Assembly: GCA_902787375.1 (NCBI GenBank)
Contig: CADAGD010000009.1
Location: 1 to 39,687 of the forward strand
Length of the DNA: 39,687 bases
Origin: an uncultured Eubacteriales bacterium
GTDB taxonomy: Bacteria; Bacillota; Clostridia; Christensenellales; CAG-138
Reading direction: 5' to 3'
In this document: positions 6,811 through 13,679 of the stretch, one piece after another
How positions within the stretch are numbered: the stretch's first letter is position 1
Layout: each line of letters opens with the position of its first letter
Made by a program: the position numbers and the translations under genes
Notes under the pieces: generated by a model
Seen by the model: only the letters and a program-made list of their open reading frames with translations
The model's database searches: none
What the model was told of the DNA's origin: nothing

Positions 6811-7617
6811 TCAGTTATCGCCCTCAAATACCGCATGGGCTATTGGTCTGCCGTAATCGTCCAGCTCTTCCGAGGCGAGCATTAGCCAATAACCGTAACG
6901 TGGGCTTGCGGGAAAGCTTTCAAGCTGCTTTGCGGTGATATCGAGGCGCAGCGACCATGTTGTGTTCTCGCCGTCGTAATACCTTGAGAATTCATAGATT
7001 ATGCCCTCCTCATTGCAGAGCCTTACAGCCTCCTCCTCCACGTTTGGAAACGGGAAGTGTTCACCGGCGGTCACTGGAACAAGCTGACATACTCCCTCAT
7101 AAAGCTCGACGCTGACGATATAGGTTATCTCATTTCCATATTCATCAAGCGCACCGTATTCATTCATTGCCGCACGCAGCGTAGGTGAAAGCGCGTACTG
7201 ACCGCCGGGAATGAGTGGATGCTCCGTGGAGCCCCTTCGCGGGTAATCGGTGATAAACGTGCGCACCCTCTTCATGTCTTTTGCCTCATCGGTCTCCCCT
7301 GCTATCGGCTCAAACACCGAGGAACGCTCGTCTTCGATATTATCAGTAGCCTGCGCATCGACGCTGTTGCTCCCGTTGGTAGCGGCGTTTGCCTCCTGCA
7401 TGGTCTGTATCTCTCCCGCCTGCTGTGCTGCGGCATTTTCGCTCGACTTCGTGTGCAGCTTGACGACAGCAAATATGCCCAGAGCGACGCATAGACATGC
7501 TGCGGCGGGAACTACCGTGCGCAGTATCCGTTTTAAAGCGGGCTTTTCCCTTTCCGCCTCTGTTATCAGCTCCGGCACTATTCCCTCCATTGCGTTCAAT
7601 AACTCATTTTTTCTCAT
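6811..7617 (-). CDS. Single-pass membrane protein, probable anti-sigma factor
   Basis: A 268-residue protein with a short cytoplasmic N-terminus (about 32 residues, MRKNELLNAMEGIVPELI), one membrane segment around residues 33-53 and an extracytoplasmic domain of about 210 residues with an Asn/Ala/Gln-rich linker. The start overlaps the stop of the sigma-factor gene by four bases, the normal arrangement for an ECF sigma factor and its cognate membrane anti-sigma factor. The sequence itself is not one I recognise as a named family, and no zinc-binding HxxxCxxC anti-sigma motif is seen. The role is therefore inferred from topology and coupling. Confidence 0.65.
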   Translation of the reverse strand: MRKNELLNAMEGIVPELITEAEREKPALKRILRTVVPAAACLCVALGIFAVVKLHTKSSENAAAQQAGEIQTMQEANAATNGSNSVDAQATDNIEDERSSVFEPIAGETDEAKDMKRVRTFITDYPRRGSTEHPLIPGGQYALSPTLRAAMNEYGALDEYGNEITYIVSVELYEGVCQLVPVTAGEHFPFPNVEEEAVRLCNEEGIIYEFSRYYDGENTTWSLRLDITAKQLESFPASPRYGYWLMLASEELDDYGRPIAHAVFEGDN

Positions 7618-8168
7618 ATCGAATAACCTTCTTTCCTTAAAAACTCCTTTAAGTCGTTACGCATCCTGAAAAGCGTTGTCTTGACCTTGCTTTTCGTTAT
7701 GCCGTACCTTGCCGCTATCTGCGGCACCGAATCGAAGAACCAATACCTGCGCAGGAATATGCCGCGTTTTTCCTTTGTACACGCGGAGAGGAACACGCTT
7801 ATCGAAGCCGCAAGCTCTCCCTCAGCCGCTCCGTCCTCTGCGCTGCCCGGCGATGGCAGGCATTGTGCCATCTCCTCCGTCAGCTCACATAAAGCGGCTG
7901 CCGTCTTTGAGTTTTTACGGCATCGGTCTATGGAGATATGGCGAACGATCCTTGCCATAAATGCGAATAGATACTCCCTCGGCTCATTGGGCGGTATGAG
8001 TTTCCATGCTTCATAATAGGCTTCATACTCGCACTCCTCCGCATAGGCGTGATCTCGGATTAAAGCATACGATATTTTGCGGAGCTTTGAACCATACTTG
8101 CGTCTTGTTTCGGCTATCGCGGCTTCGTCGCGGGCTAAGTAGAGTTCTACTATTCGATTATCGTCCAT
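7614..8168 (-). CDS. ECF-type RNA polymerase sigma factor
   Basis: A 184-residue sigma-70-family protein. Region 2 spans about residues 20-85 (AYAEECEYEAYYEAWKLI, then EYLFAFMARIVRHISIDRCR). Region 4 is near residues 125-178 with the helix-turn-helix SVPQIAARYGITKSKVKTTL and FRMRNDLKEFLRKEG. The frame is open to 8207, but the ATG at 8168 is preceded by AAGG about eight bases away and gives the usual N-terminus. It is coupled to the membrane protein that follows. The large redox/surface operon ends about 220 bases upstream, making it a possible target, but no promoter shared by both was recognised. Confidence 0.85.
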   Translation of the reverse strand: MDDNRIVELYLARDEAAIAETRRKYGSKLRKISYALIRDHAYAEECEYEAYYEAWKLIPPNEPREYLFAFMARIVRHISIDRCRKNSKTAAALCELTEEMAQCLPSPGSAEDGAAEGELAASISVFLSACTKEKRGIFLRRYWFFDSVPQIAARYGITKSKVKTTLFRMRNDLKEFLRKEGYSI

Positions 8169-8309
8169 ATTCCTTACCTTCCTCCCCGATATAAAGGCCT
8201 TCACCATATTAAGCGGATCTCAATGTACTCCGGTTACACGATATTATAATATTTTTTAATGAGTGATGCTTTATTCGCCCTATATCCGTCGGAAGCATCA
8301 AATACGAAA

Positions 8310-8336
8310 GAGAGCCTCCCACAAAGGGAAGCTCTC
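8310..8336 (-). terminator. Terminator of the cohesin-thioredoxin-FeS operon
   Basis: On the minus strand GAGAGCTTCCC, loop TTTGT, GGGAGGCTCTC followed by TTTCGTATTTG: eleven positions with one mismatch. It lies 53 bases past the stop of the last operon gene. Confidence 0.7.
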
Positions 8337-8389
8337 AGTCCCCGGCTATACGGGGGATATTTTACATTTTAATTTCGGGTCATTCCGAA

Positions 8390-9556
8390 TCAGTTATTCT
8401 TTTTGCGGAACATCACTATGCCCGCGCCTGCGGCAACGGCAAGAATGCCAAGACCTGCAACGCTTACAGCACCGGTTACAGGGGGCTTGGGTACGGGAGC
8501 CGATGTGGGCTGTGCTGTGGGTTTTGCGGGTTCTGTGGACTCTGTGGGATCAACAGGCTTATCCGTGGGCTCTGTGGGCTCCTCGGTGGCTTCAACAGGC
8601 TCATCGCTGCCGAACTCAAAGCTCTGTACAAACTTGACAGGCTCGGAGCCGCAGAGGAATACGCTCTCGGTCAAAACGTCGGCAACGCCGTCATCCTTGA
8701 ATCCGAAGAAATCCATGTATGTATTGTAGGCATTCTCAAGAGCCTCAAACTTTTTACCGTTTGTTATGACATTCTCCTCATTGCCGACCTCAACATACTT
8801 GACGGAACGCTCCTCAACGCTGCGAACGAAGTCATGCTTATTGAGGCATACATAGTAATGATCGAATGTGCCGTTGTTATCGAAGAACTTCATGCCGCGA
8901 ATCTGAACCTGTTGAACGTCCTTGATATAAGCATAGACGCAGTCGTCCTCCCTGAGAACCTTACCTACGGAGTAGTGGGTGGGAAGCTTATACTGGCCGA
9001 TAATTACGGTGTTCTCGCAATCAACATTTGCGGCTGTCACGGTTCCGCGAACTACGACCTTTACGCTCGTGCCGAGCTTAGCGTCGATAACGAGCTTGCT
9101 GCCCTCGGCATTGCCGTTTTCATAGCCGGGAATGGGATAGCAGAAGCCCTCTTCATAGTCACAATCGGAAGCGGGATCAAGACCATCGGCTGTCACTATC
9201 TCAAGGTCCTTAACGCCTGCAAAATCAAATGTCATCTCTATGGCATTGAGCTCCTCATCGGAGAAGCCTTCTATCGTTGCGGGAACATCGAAATCGCACT
9301 CGAATGTGATTGCGTCGCCAACGGCAATGGGAGCGTCGGCATCCATGGGGATGAATGTATAGGTCGTTTCGCCCCAAGGTGTAGAGCTTTCTTCAGGCTC
9401 ATTCTCCATGCGCTTGACCTCAACGGGGAAGAACGCATTTTCGGTTTCGCTGATGCTCGGCATTGCGGGAGCATCGGAGTGTCCTGTGAACGCGAGTGCC
9501 GGAACTGCTGCGAGCATGAGCAGAGCGGCTGTAGCAAGTGCCATTATCTTTTTCAT
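8390..9556 (-). CDS. Secreted surface protein with C-terminal sorting-like tail
   Basis: A 388-residue protein with a signal peptide (MKKIMALATAALLMLAAVPALA). The extracellular part looks like beta-sandwich modules (for example GDAITFECDFDVP), followed by a second domain and a Thr/Glu/Pro-rich linker. The C-terminus has a PPVTG sequence (about residues 358-362), a hydrophobic stretch and the basic end FRKKNN, which is the layout of a sortase signal with a non-standard LPXTG. No named domain is certain; the first module is only reminiscent of cohesin-like folds. It is the last gene of the operon, 18 bases after the iron-sulfur protein gene, so it is probably an external partner of that system. 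Confidence 0.7.
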   Translation of the reverse strand: MKKIMALATAALLMLAAVPALAFTGHSDAPAMPSISETENAFFPVEVKRMENEPEESSTPWGETTYTFIPMDADAPIAVGDAITFECDFDVPATIEGFSDEELNAIEMTFDFAGVKDLEIVTADGLDPASDCDYEEGFCYPIPGYENGNAEGSKLVIDAKLGTSVKVVVRGTVTAANVDCENTVIIGQYKLPTHYSVGKVLREDDCVYAYIKDVQQVQIRGMKFFDNNGTFDHYYVCLNKHDFVRSVEERSVKYVEVGNEENVITNGKKFEALENAYNTYMDFFGFKDDGVADVLTESVFLCGSEPVKFVQSFEFGSDEPVEATEEPTEPTDKPVDPTESTEPAKPTAQPTSAPVPKPPVTGAVSVAGLGILAVAAGAGIVMFRKKNN

Positions 9557-9574
9557 ATTGTTTGACTCCTTTTC

Positions 9575-10723
9575 TTATTTTCTTTTTCTTGTTCTTATTA
9601 CGCTGCCTTCGGCAGTTTTAAACTTGAAGCCGGAATGGATCGCCTTCTGGGGGCAGGTCGCGTTACATGTCCCGCAGCGGATACATTCGGGGTTGTTGGG
9701 CGTCTTGACCGGGTCAATGCCCATGGGACATGCGTTGGCACATGCCGAGCAGCCCTTACAGCGGTTACATTTGCTGTCGTCAATGCCGTACTTGTAGAGC
9801 GAAATCGGATTCATGAACGAATAGATAGCTCCAAGCGGGCAGATATAACGGCAGAACGGACGGTACAGGAATACCGACATAACGAGGAGCGTGACCATTA
9901 TGCACATCTTGAGCAGCGTCAGATTTCCCGCAACGCTCGCAAGGCTCTCGTTCATGCTCATGAGGGGTATGCCGCCTATAAGCATTCCGGAGGGGCATAC
10001 ATATTTGCAGAACCACGGATCCGCCTTTATTATGAGCGGAAGGAATATGACCATGACTATCAGGAACGCATACTTGGCATATCTCAGATACTTGTCAAGT
10101 CCGAGGAAGAACCTGACGGCACCGGGATGCTTCGAAGCATTTATGCGGCGTTCATCACGGGGAAGCTTGAGCTTCTTGACGGGTATCTTGTAAAGCAGAT
10201 CCTGTATCCATCCGAAGGGACAGAGCAGACCGCAGACAAGTCTTCCGCACAGCGCGCCTATGACCATTATTATTCCTATTACATAGAACGCTATCCAATA
10301 CTTGGGATATTGCACGACCGTGCTTGTATTCGGATCGAACCATGTCTTTTCCGGGATGGAATCATCCAGAACCGCCTGCAGCGCGCCTATGGGACACGCG
10401 CCCCACGCTCCGGGGCAGGAATAGCAGTTCATTCCGGGTACACAGATATACTTGACCTTACCCTGATAGATGGTACCCTTGAACCAGCCTACCATAAAGC
10501 TGTTTGTCAGTATAAAGAAACAGGACTGTACGATGAGCTTGGTTCTCTGCCACACCTTGTTTCCGAAGGCGTTTATTTTGAGTCTTCCCTTTACAAGGAG
10601 GGTTATGAACACAGCTATCGAGGCGGCGATAAGCACGAAGCTTGTTATAACTCCGGCAAGCACAGTCGGATCGGAGAGCGCACCCTCCTCAAGACCGAAG
10701 AGATTAATGATAAAATCCTGCAT
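9575..10723 (-). CDS. NapH-like polytopic membrane iron-sulfur protein (4Fe-4S)
   Basis: A 382-residue membrane protein with about five or six hydrophobic segments and many cysteines. An N-terminal cluster has C94, C100, C103 and C110 (CPGAWGACPIGA). Three membrane-associated CxxxCP motifs follow: CGLLCPFGW near 164-168, CKYVCPSGM at 239-243 and CRYICPLGA at 291-295. Two classic 4Fe-4S ferredoxin motifs lie at C319-C332 and C347-C357. This is the NapH/YccM/NosR-like polyferredoxin architecture, which moves electrons between quinones or soluble donors and proteins across the membrane. It lies 12 bases after the small CXXC protein gene and has no strong ribosome binding site, so translation is probably coupled. 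Its context points to delivering reducing power to the external thioredoxin-fold proteins. Confidence 0.85.
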   Translation of the reverse strand: MQDFIINLFGLEEGALSDPTVLAGVITSFVLIAASIAVFITLLVKGRLKINAFGNKVWQRTKLIVQSCFFILTNSFMVGWFKGTIYQGKVKYICVPGMNCYSCPGAWGACPIGALQAVLDDSIPEKTWFDPNTSTVVQYPKYWIAFYVIGIIMVIGALCGRLVCGLLCPFGWIQDLLYKIPVKKLKLPRDERRINASKHPGAVRFFLGLDKYLRYAKYAFLIVMVIFLPLIIKADPWFCKYVCPSGMLIGGIPLMSMNESLASVAGNLTLLKMCIMVTLLVMSVFLYRPFCRYICPLGAIYSFMNPISLYKYGIDDSKCNRCKGCSACANACPMGIDPVKTPNNPECIRCGTCNATCPQKAIHSGFKFKTAEGSVIRTRKRK

Positions 10724-10735
10724 TCTTGTTCACAC

Positions 10736-10891
10736 TTATCCCAATCCGATACATTCCATACATATGGCGACTGCCTTCTTGAGAACCGTCGCTGCCTGTC
10801 CCTCGGACGCTCCGTACACTATGAAAGCGGCTCCAATAAGGAGAAACAGTACAGGTATCAGGTATCTTCTGAATTTTGTTTCGGTCTTCAT
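10736..10891 (-). CDS. Small CXXC membrane protein, CD1871A-like family
   Basis: A 51-residue open frame too short for routine calling. Translation: an N-terminal charged segment MKTETKFRRYL, one membrane span (about residues 11-27, ending AAFIVYGAS), then a short outer or inner loop and the C-terminus KAVAICMECIGLG with the CxxC pair at residues 44-47. Size, single span and the C-terminal CMECIGLG ending match the small clostridial CD1871A-type CXXC proteins, which occur beside 4Fe-4S and TlpA-type genes. It fills the 183-base gap between the TlpA and iron-sulfur genes with no other use of that space. The ribosome binding site is weak, so it is probably coupled to the gene before it. A role as thiol relay between membrane and TlpA is inferred. 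Confidence 0.8.
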   Translation of the reverse strand: MKTETKFRRYLIPVLFLLIGAAFIVYGASEGQAATVLKKAVAICMECIGLG

Positions 10892-10906
10892 GTCAGTCTA
10901 CCATTA

Positions 10907-11854
10907 TCAGAGCAGCTTGTCGATCTCCGCGCACCACTGATTATAATCGTGGCTTCCCTTTACAACCTTTACAAGCTTGCCGCTGGTATTTATGAAGAAT
11001 GTTGTGGGCAGAGCGGGCGGATTGAGGTGAGGATTCTCGAACGCCTTCTTTACGCTGTCATTGTAGCGAAGCACGGGAAGCGTAAAGCCTATGCTTGATA
11101 TGATTCCCTTGGCCTGGTCTACCGCGCCGGACGCGCTTGAATCATAGAGTATCGTCAATATCTGAACCTTGCCGGCATACTTGCTTGAAAGCTGCTGAAT
11201 ATGGGGAAGCTCCTTGATGCAGGGGCCGCACCATGTCGCCCAGACATTTATCATTGTGAGCTTCGACTTTGAGAAGATGCTCTGCGTATACTTATTATTA
11301 TTGACTATGTCATATGTCTCAAAGACATAATCGGGCTTTTCAGTCGGAGCCGCCGTGGGCTTGGGTGTTGCCGTGGGCTTGGGTGTTGCCGTAGGCTTGG
11401 GTGTAGGAGCATTAGTAGGCTTAGGCGTTTTGGTGGGCTTAGGCGTATTTGTAGCCTTGGGCGTGCTTGTCGCCTTGGGAGTGCTTGTCGCCTTGGGAGT
11501 GCTTGTAGCCTTGGGGGTGCTTGTAGCCTTGGGCGTGCTTGTCGCCTTGGGTGCATCGGTTGCGGGCTCCTCGGTTGCAGGCTCCTCGGTTGCAGGCTCC
11601 TCGGTAGGCTCCTCGGTGGGTTCCTCGGTGGGCTCCTCCGAAGGCTCCTCTGAAGCTTCGACATCCTCCGTCATAACGGGCTCTTCCGACGGCTCGTCTG
11701 TAGCTTCGACATTCTCCGTCGTAACGGCTTCATCCGTTGTGGCAGCCTCAGTCTGATTGGGGTTCTGGGCGATGCGTGAAGGATAGCACGCAGCCATTGA
11801 AAGCACCATCAGCAGGGCAAGCAGCATCGCGGCAGTCTTTTTAAGATTTGTCAT
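10907..11854 (-). CDS. TlpA-type thioredoxin lipoprotein with long Pro/Thr linker
   Basis: A 315-residue lipoprotein: the signal peptide ends in the lipobox LSMAAC with Cys23. Residues about 54-173 form a spacer built of EEPT/EEPAT and KATSTP/KPTATP repeats. From residue 174 a TlpA/ResA-like thioredoxin domain follows with NVWATWCGPCIKELP (active-site C209 and C212), a cis-Pro segment ALPTTFFI and the GKLVKVVKG strand. Such proteins reduce disulfides or cytochrome c precursors outside the membrane. The linker of about 120 residues would let the domain reach well into the cell wall. It is 15 bases after the dockerin gene. With an intact CXXC it is the likely redox-active thioredoxin of the operon, in contrast to the dockerin-bearing paralogue. 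Confidence 0.9.
   Translation of the reverse strand: MTNLKKTAAMLLALLMVLSMAACYPSRIAQNPNQTEAATTDEAVTTENVEATDEPSEEPVMTEDVEASEEPSEEPTEEPTEEPTEEPATEEPATEEPATDAPKATSTPKATSTPKATSTPKATSTPKATSTPKATNTPKPTKTPKPTNAPTPKPTATPKPTATPKPTAAPTEKPDYVFETYDIVNNNKYTQSIFSKSKLTMINVWATWCGPCIKELPHIQQLSSKYAGKVQILTILYDSSASGAVDQAKGIISSIGFTLPVLRYNDSVKKAFENPHLNPPALPTTFFINTSGKLVKVVKGSHDYNQWCAEIDKLL
11336..11695 (-). repeat. Tandem coding repeats (EEPT and KATSTP) of the TlpA linker
   Basis: Within the TlpA-type gene, 11459-11548 consist of five copies of an 18-base unit coding KATSTP, with related KPTATP units on the 3' side of the gene and 12- to 15-base EEPT/EEPAT units at about 11558-11638. Copies differ mainly at third positions. 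Repeat number may vary between strains by slippage, changing the length of the protein spacer. Confidence 0.75.
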
Positions 11855-11869
11855 TCTCTGAAATCCTCC

Positions 11870-12571
11870 TTAATTTATTATACCAAGTACAATGCGTACC
11901 AATATAAGCGAATCATTGACGGTTATTACGCCGTCGCCATCCAGATCACCGTGCAGCATTATCGTTTCGTTCACCGATGAAATTCCCAGCGCACAGCGCA
12001 AAAGCAGTAAACCGTCCGCCATATCAACCGTGCCGTTATAATCAATATCGCCATCCGGCATCGTGCTTGTCGCGCTCCAATATGACAGCCTGTCAAGCAG
12101 TATGTCCGCGCCGCTGAACGCCGAATGCCATACCTCGACTATTACGCCGCTGCCGTTTACCAAGAAATACTGCGGCATAAACGGAGCTTTTTCCACGACC
12201 GTCTGCCACACCTCGTCGCAAACTATAATCGGAAAACTGTACCCGTTCTGCTCCGCTATGGACAGGGCGGCGTCAACCGTACTTGTGGCGTCAACCTTCA
12301 AAAGCGCGAATACACCGTATTCCGGATGCTCATCGGTTATCTGCTGCAAAAGACGGAGCTGTGACACCGAATCCGTATTCCATGTCGCCCAATACATCAC
12401 AACGGACACAGGATATTCCGAAAACATCTGTCCGCCTGCCGCTTCCCCCGTTATGAGATTCGAGCTGAATCCGCTTACGTTCATGCCAACCTGTTCGTTA
12501 TAGGTATCGGCTTGAACGGGCAAAGCCGCCGTCAGGCAAATGAGGAGCAGTATCGCGGTGAGCTTTTTCAT
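11870..12571 (-). CDS. Secreted thioredoxin-fold protein with C-terminal dockerin; CXXC lost
   Basis: A 233-residue protein with a signal peptide (MKKLTAILLLICLTAALPVQA). Residues about 30-165 follow the TlpA pattern: YWATWNTDSVSQL aligns with WATWCGPC, so both active-site cysteines are replaced (Asn65, Ser68), and FMPQYFLV keeps the cis-Pro. The C-terminus is a type I dockerin with two calcium-binding F-hand repeats: DGDIDYNGTVDMADGLLLL and GDLDGDGVITVNDSLILV, each followed by a helix ending ALGI or VLGI. A GTG at 12580 is in frame, but the ATG at 12571 has GGTGA five bases upstream and starts a normal signal peptide. It lies next to the cohesin gene, its likely binding partner. It is probably a redox-inactive binding or scaffold thioredoxin fold. 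Confidence 0.88.
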   Translation of the reverse strand: MKKLTAILLLICLTAALPVQADTYNEQVGMNVSGFSSNLITGEAAGGQMFSEYPVSVVMYWATWNTDSVSQLRLLQQITDEHPEYGVFALLKVDATSTVDAALSIAEQNGYSFPIIVCDEVWQTVVEKAPFMPQYFLVNGSGVIVEVWHSAFSGADILLDRLSYWSATSTMPDGDIDYNGTVDMADGLLLLRCALGISSVNETIMLHGDLDGDGVITVNDSLILVRIVLGIIN

Positions 12572-12583
12572 ATCATTCACCGT

Positions 12584-13534
12584 TTATTTTTTCTTTTTGA
12601 CAATTACAGCCGAAACAGCGGCAACCACCGCAGCAACCGCGGCAATCGCTATATACAGCCCTGTGTTATTCGCCGTATTTGTCTTTTCACCGGGCGCGGG
12701 AGTGTTTTCGGCGTCATTGCCCTGTGTAGCGTTCGCGTCGGGCGTGCTTTCGGGAACCTGAGTGCCGTCAGCAGTCGGCGTATTATCAGCTTCGGCGGTA
12801 TTGTCAACAACACTCTCGGTATTATCGACCGTCTGTGTGGAATCGGGAGCGGATGAAACGTCGGGAGCCTGCTCGGTCTTTGAGGGAGCATTGGTTCCCA
12901 ATGTCGAACCGTGATTGTTTCCGGTACCCTCAGTACCGTCGGGAGCCTGTGTGGTCTTGCCCGCCTGCTCCGTATTCGCGGGCTTCTGCGTCTTTATGGG
13001 AACGGGCGTCGTACCTGTTCCCGTTCCGCCTGAAATGCTTATCTTCAGCGGAGTTGTTTCCGACTCTATATCGGTCGCATGTGACTGTCCGACGGGCATG
13101 TACCCAAGCTCGACCACCTGTACGGAAATCTCAATGTTGGGCGAAGCTGTTGAACGCACTTCAAATGTTATCTTGACCAGCTCTCCCTCAACGCTTGTAG
13201 GCTCGGTGAGCATCATAAGCCCAAGACTTACGGCGTTTCCGTCCTTTGTAACATCGCATGTGCCGAATCCATTCTGAGCAATGGCCTTGTTATACGCCTC
13301 GCCATACACCCTGTTTTCAAAATGCAGGGAGGTGTTATCAAAAAAAATCCTCAGGTTCATGGTATGAGCCTCGTAATCGCCCTCTACCTTGACCGATACG
13401 TCGATTTTATCCCCTACCTTGGCTGACGACGGACCCTCTATATAGAATCTGGGGGTACGCGCAGCCGAAGCGGGTACTGCCGCCAGCGTCAGCAGCATTG
13501 CCAACGCAACGAGTGTTGTTATGATTTTCTTCAT
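12584..13534 (-). CDS. Membrane-anchored cohesin-domain protein
   Basis: A 316-residue protein. The signal peptide ends at about residue 25 (AAVPASA). Residues about 28-165 form a cohesin-like beta-sandwich: FYIEGPSSAKVGDKIDVSVKVE, NLRIFFDNTSLHF, GELVKITFEV and TPLKISISGG are the expected strand patterns. A long Thr/Asn/Pro/Ala-rich linker (about 166-288) leads to a C-terminal membrane span and KKKK, without an LPXTG motif. Cohesins bind dockerins; the only dockerin in the window is in the next gene, whose start codon lies 12 bases after this stop. It is first in the operon, with promoter elements at 13585-13613 and AAAGGA upstream of the start. It is probably the surface anchor of the complex. 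One cohesin only, so no cellulosome-type scaffold is implied. Confidence 0.85.
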   Translation of the reverse strand: MKKIITTLVALAMLLTLAAVPASAARTPRFYIEGPSSAKVGDKIDVSVKVEGDYEAHTMNLRIFFDNTSLHFENRVYGEAYNKAIAQNGFGTCDVTKDGNAVSLGLMMLTEPTSVEGELVKITFEVRSTASPNIEISVQVVELGYMPVGQSHATDIESETTPLKISISGGTGTGTTPVPIKTQKPANTEQAGKTTQAPDGTEGTGNNHGSTLGTNAPSKTEQAPDVSSAPDSTQTVDNTESVVDNTAEADNTPTADGTQVPESTPDANATQGNDAENTPAPGEKTNTANNTGLYIAIAAVAAVVAAVSAVIVKKKK

Positions 13535-13584
13535 TTCTTTAATTCCTTTCGGCTAATATTATAGTCACATAAATAGCCTTATAC

Positions 13585-13613
13585 ATTCTATCACACAAAT
13601 CGACTTTATGCAA
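13585..13613 (-). promoter_or_regulatory. Promoter of the cohesin-thioredoxin-FeS operon
   Basis: On the minus strand TTGCAT (13613-13608), 17-base spacer, TAGAAT (13590-13585) with TGA before the -10. A second TATAAT (13563-13558) lies downstream but lacks a -35. The -35 is only 17 bases from that of the divergent lipoprotein promoter, so one regulator could act on both. Confidence 0.6.
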
Positions 13614-13630
13614 TGACTAAAACATACTTC

Positions 13631-13659
13631 TTGCAAAAAACTGTTTTCTAATATATAAT
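13631..13659 (+). promoter_or_regulatory. Promoter of the lipoprotein-hydrolase pair
   Basis: TTGCAA (13631-13636), 17-base spacer, TATAAT (13654-13659), followed by GGAGG at 13666-13670 and the ATG at 13680, so the leader is about 15 bases. Confidence 0.7.
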
Positions 13660-13679
13660 AAGTACGGAGGTGAGTTTAA

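Noticed and set aside
8243..8248. TATAAT upstream of the sigma-factor gene as its promoter
   Set aside because: The hexamer is perfect on the minus strand, but the sequence 17 bases upstream (AAGCAT) is not a -35, and the AT-rich context makes chance likely.
9635..11098. A 487-codon plus-strand open frame across the FeS, CXXC and TlpA genes
   Set aside because: It is antisense to three clear genes, without start signals or family resemblance.
11355..11756. Repeat array that could be mistaken for a CRISPR or a GLGV-type protein on the plus strand
   Set aside because: The repeats are 12-18 bases without unique spacers and are in frame with the TlpA linker on the minus strand.
12584..13534. 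A cellulosome scaffold
   Set aside because: Only one cohesin domain is present, and no glycoside hydrolase or second dockerin is near; the context is redox rather than polysaccharide breakdown.
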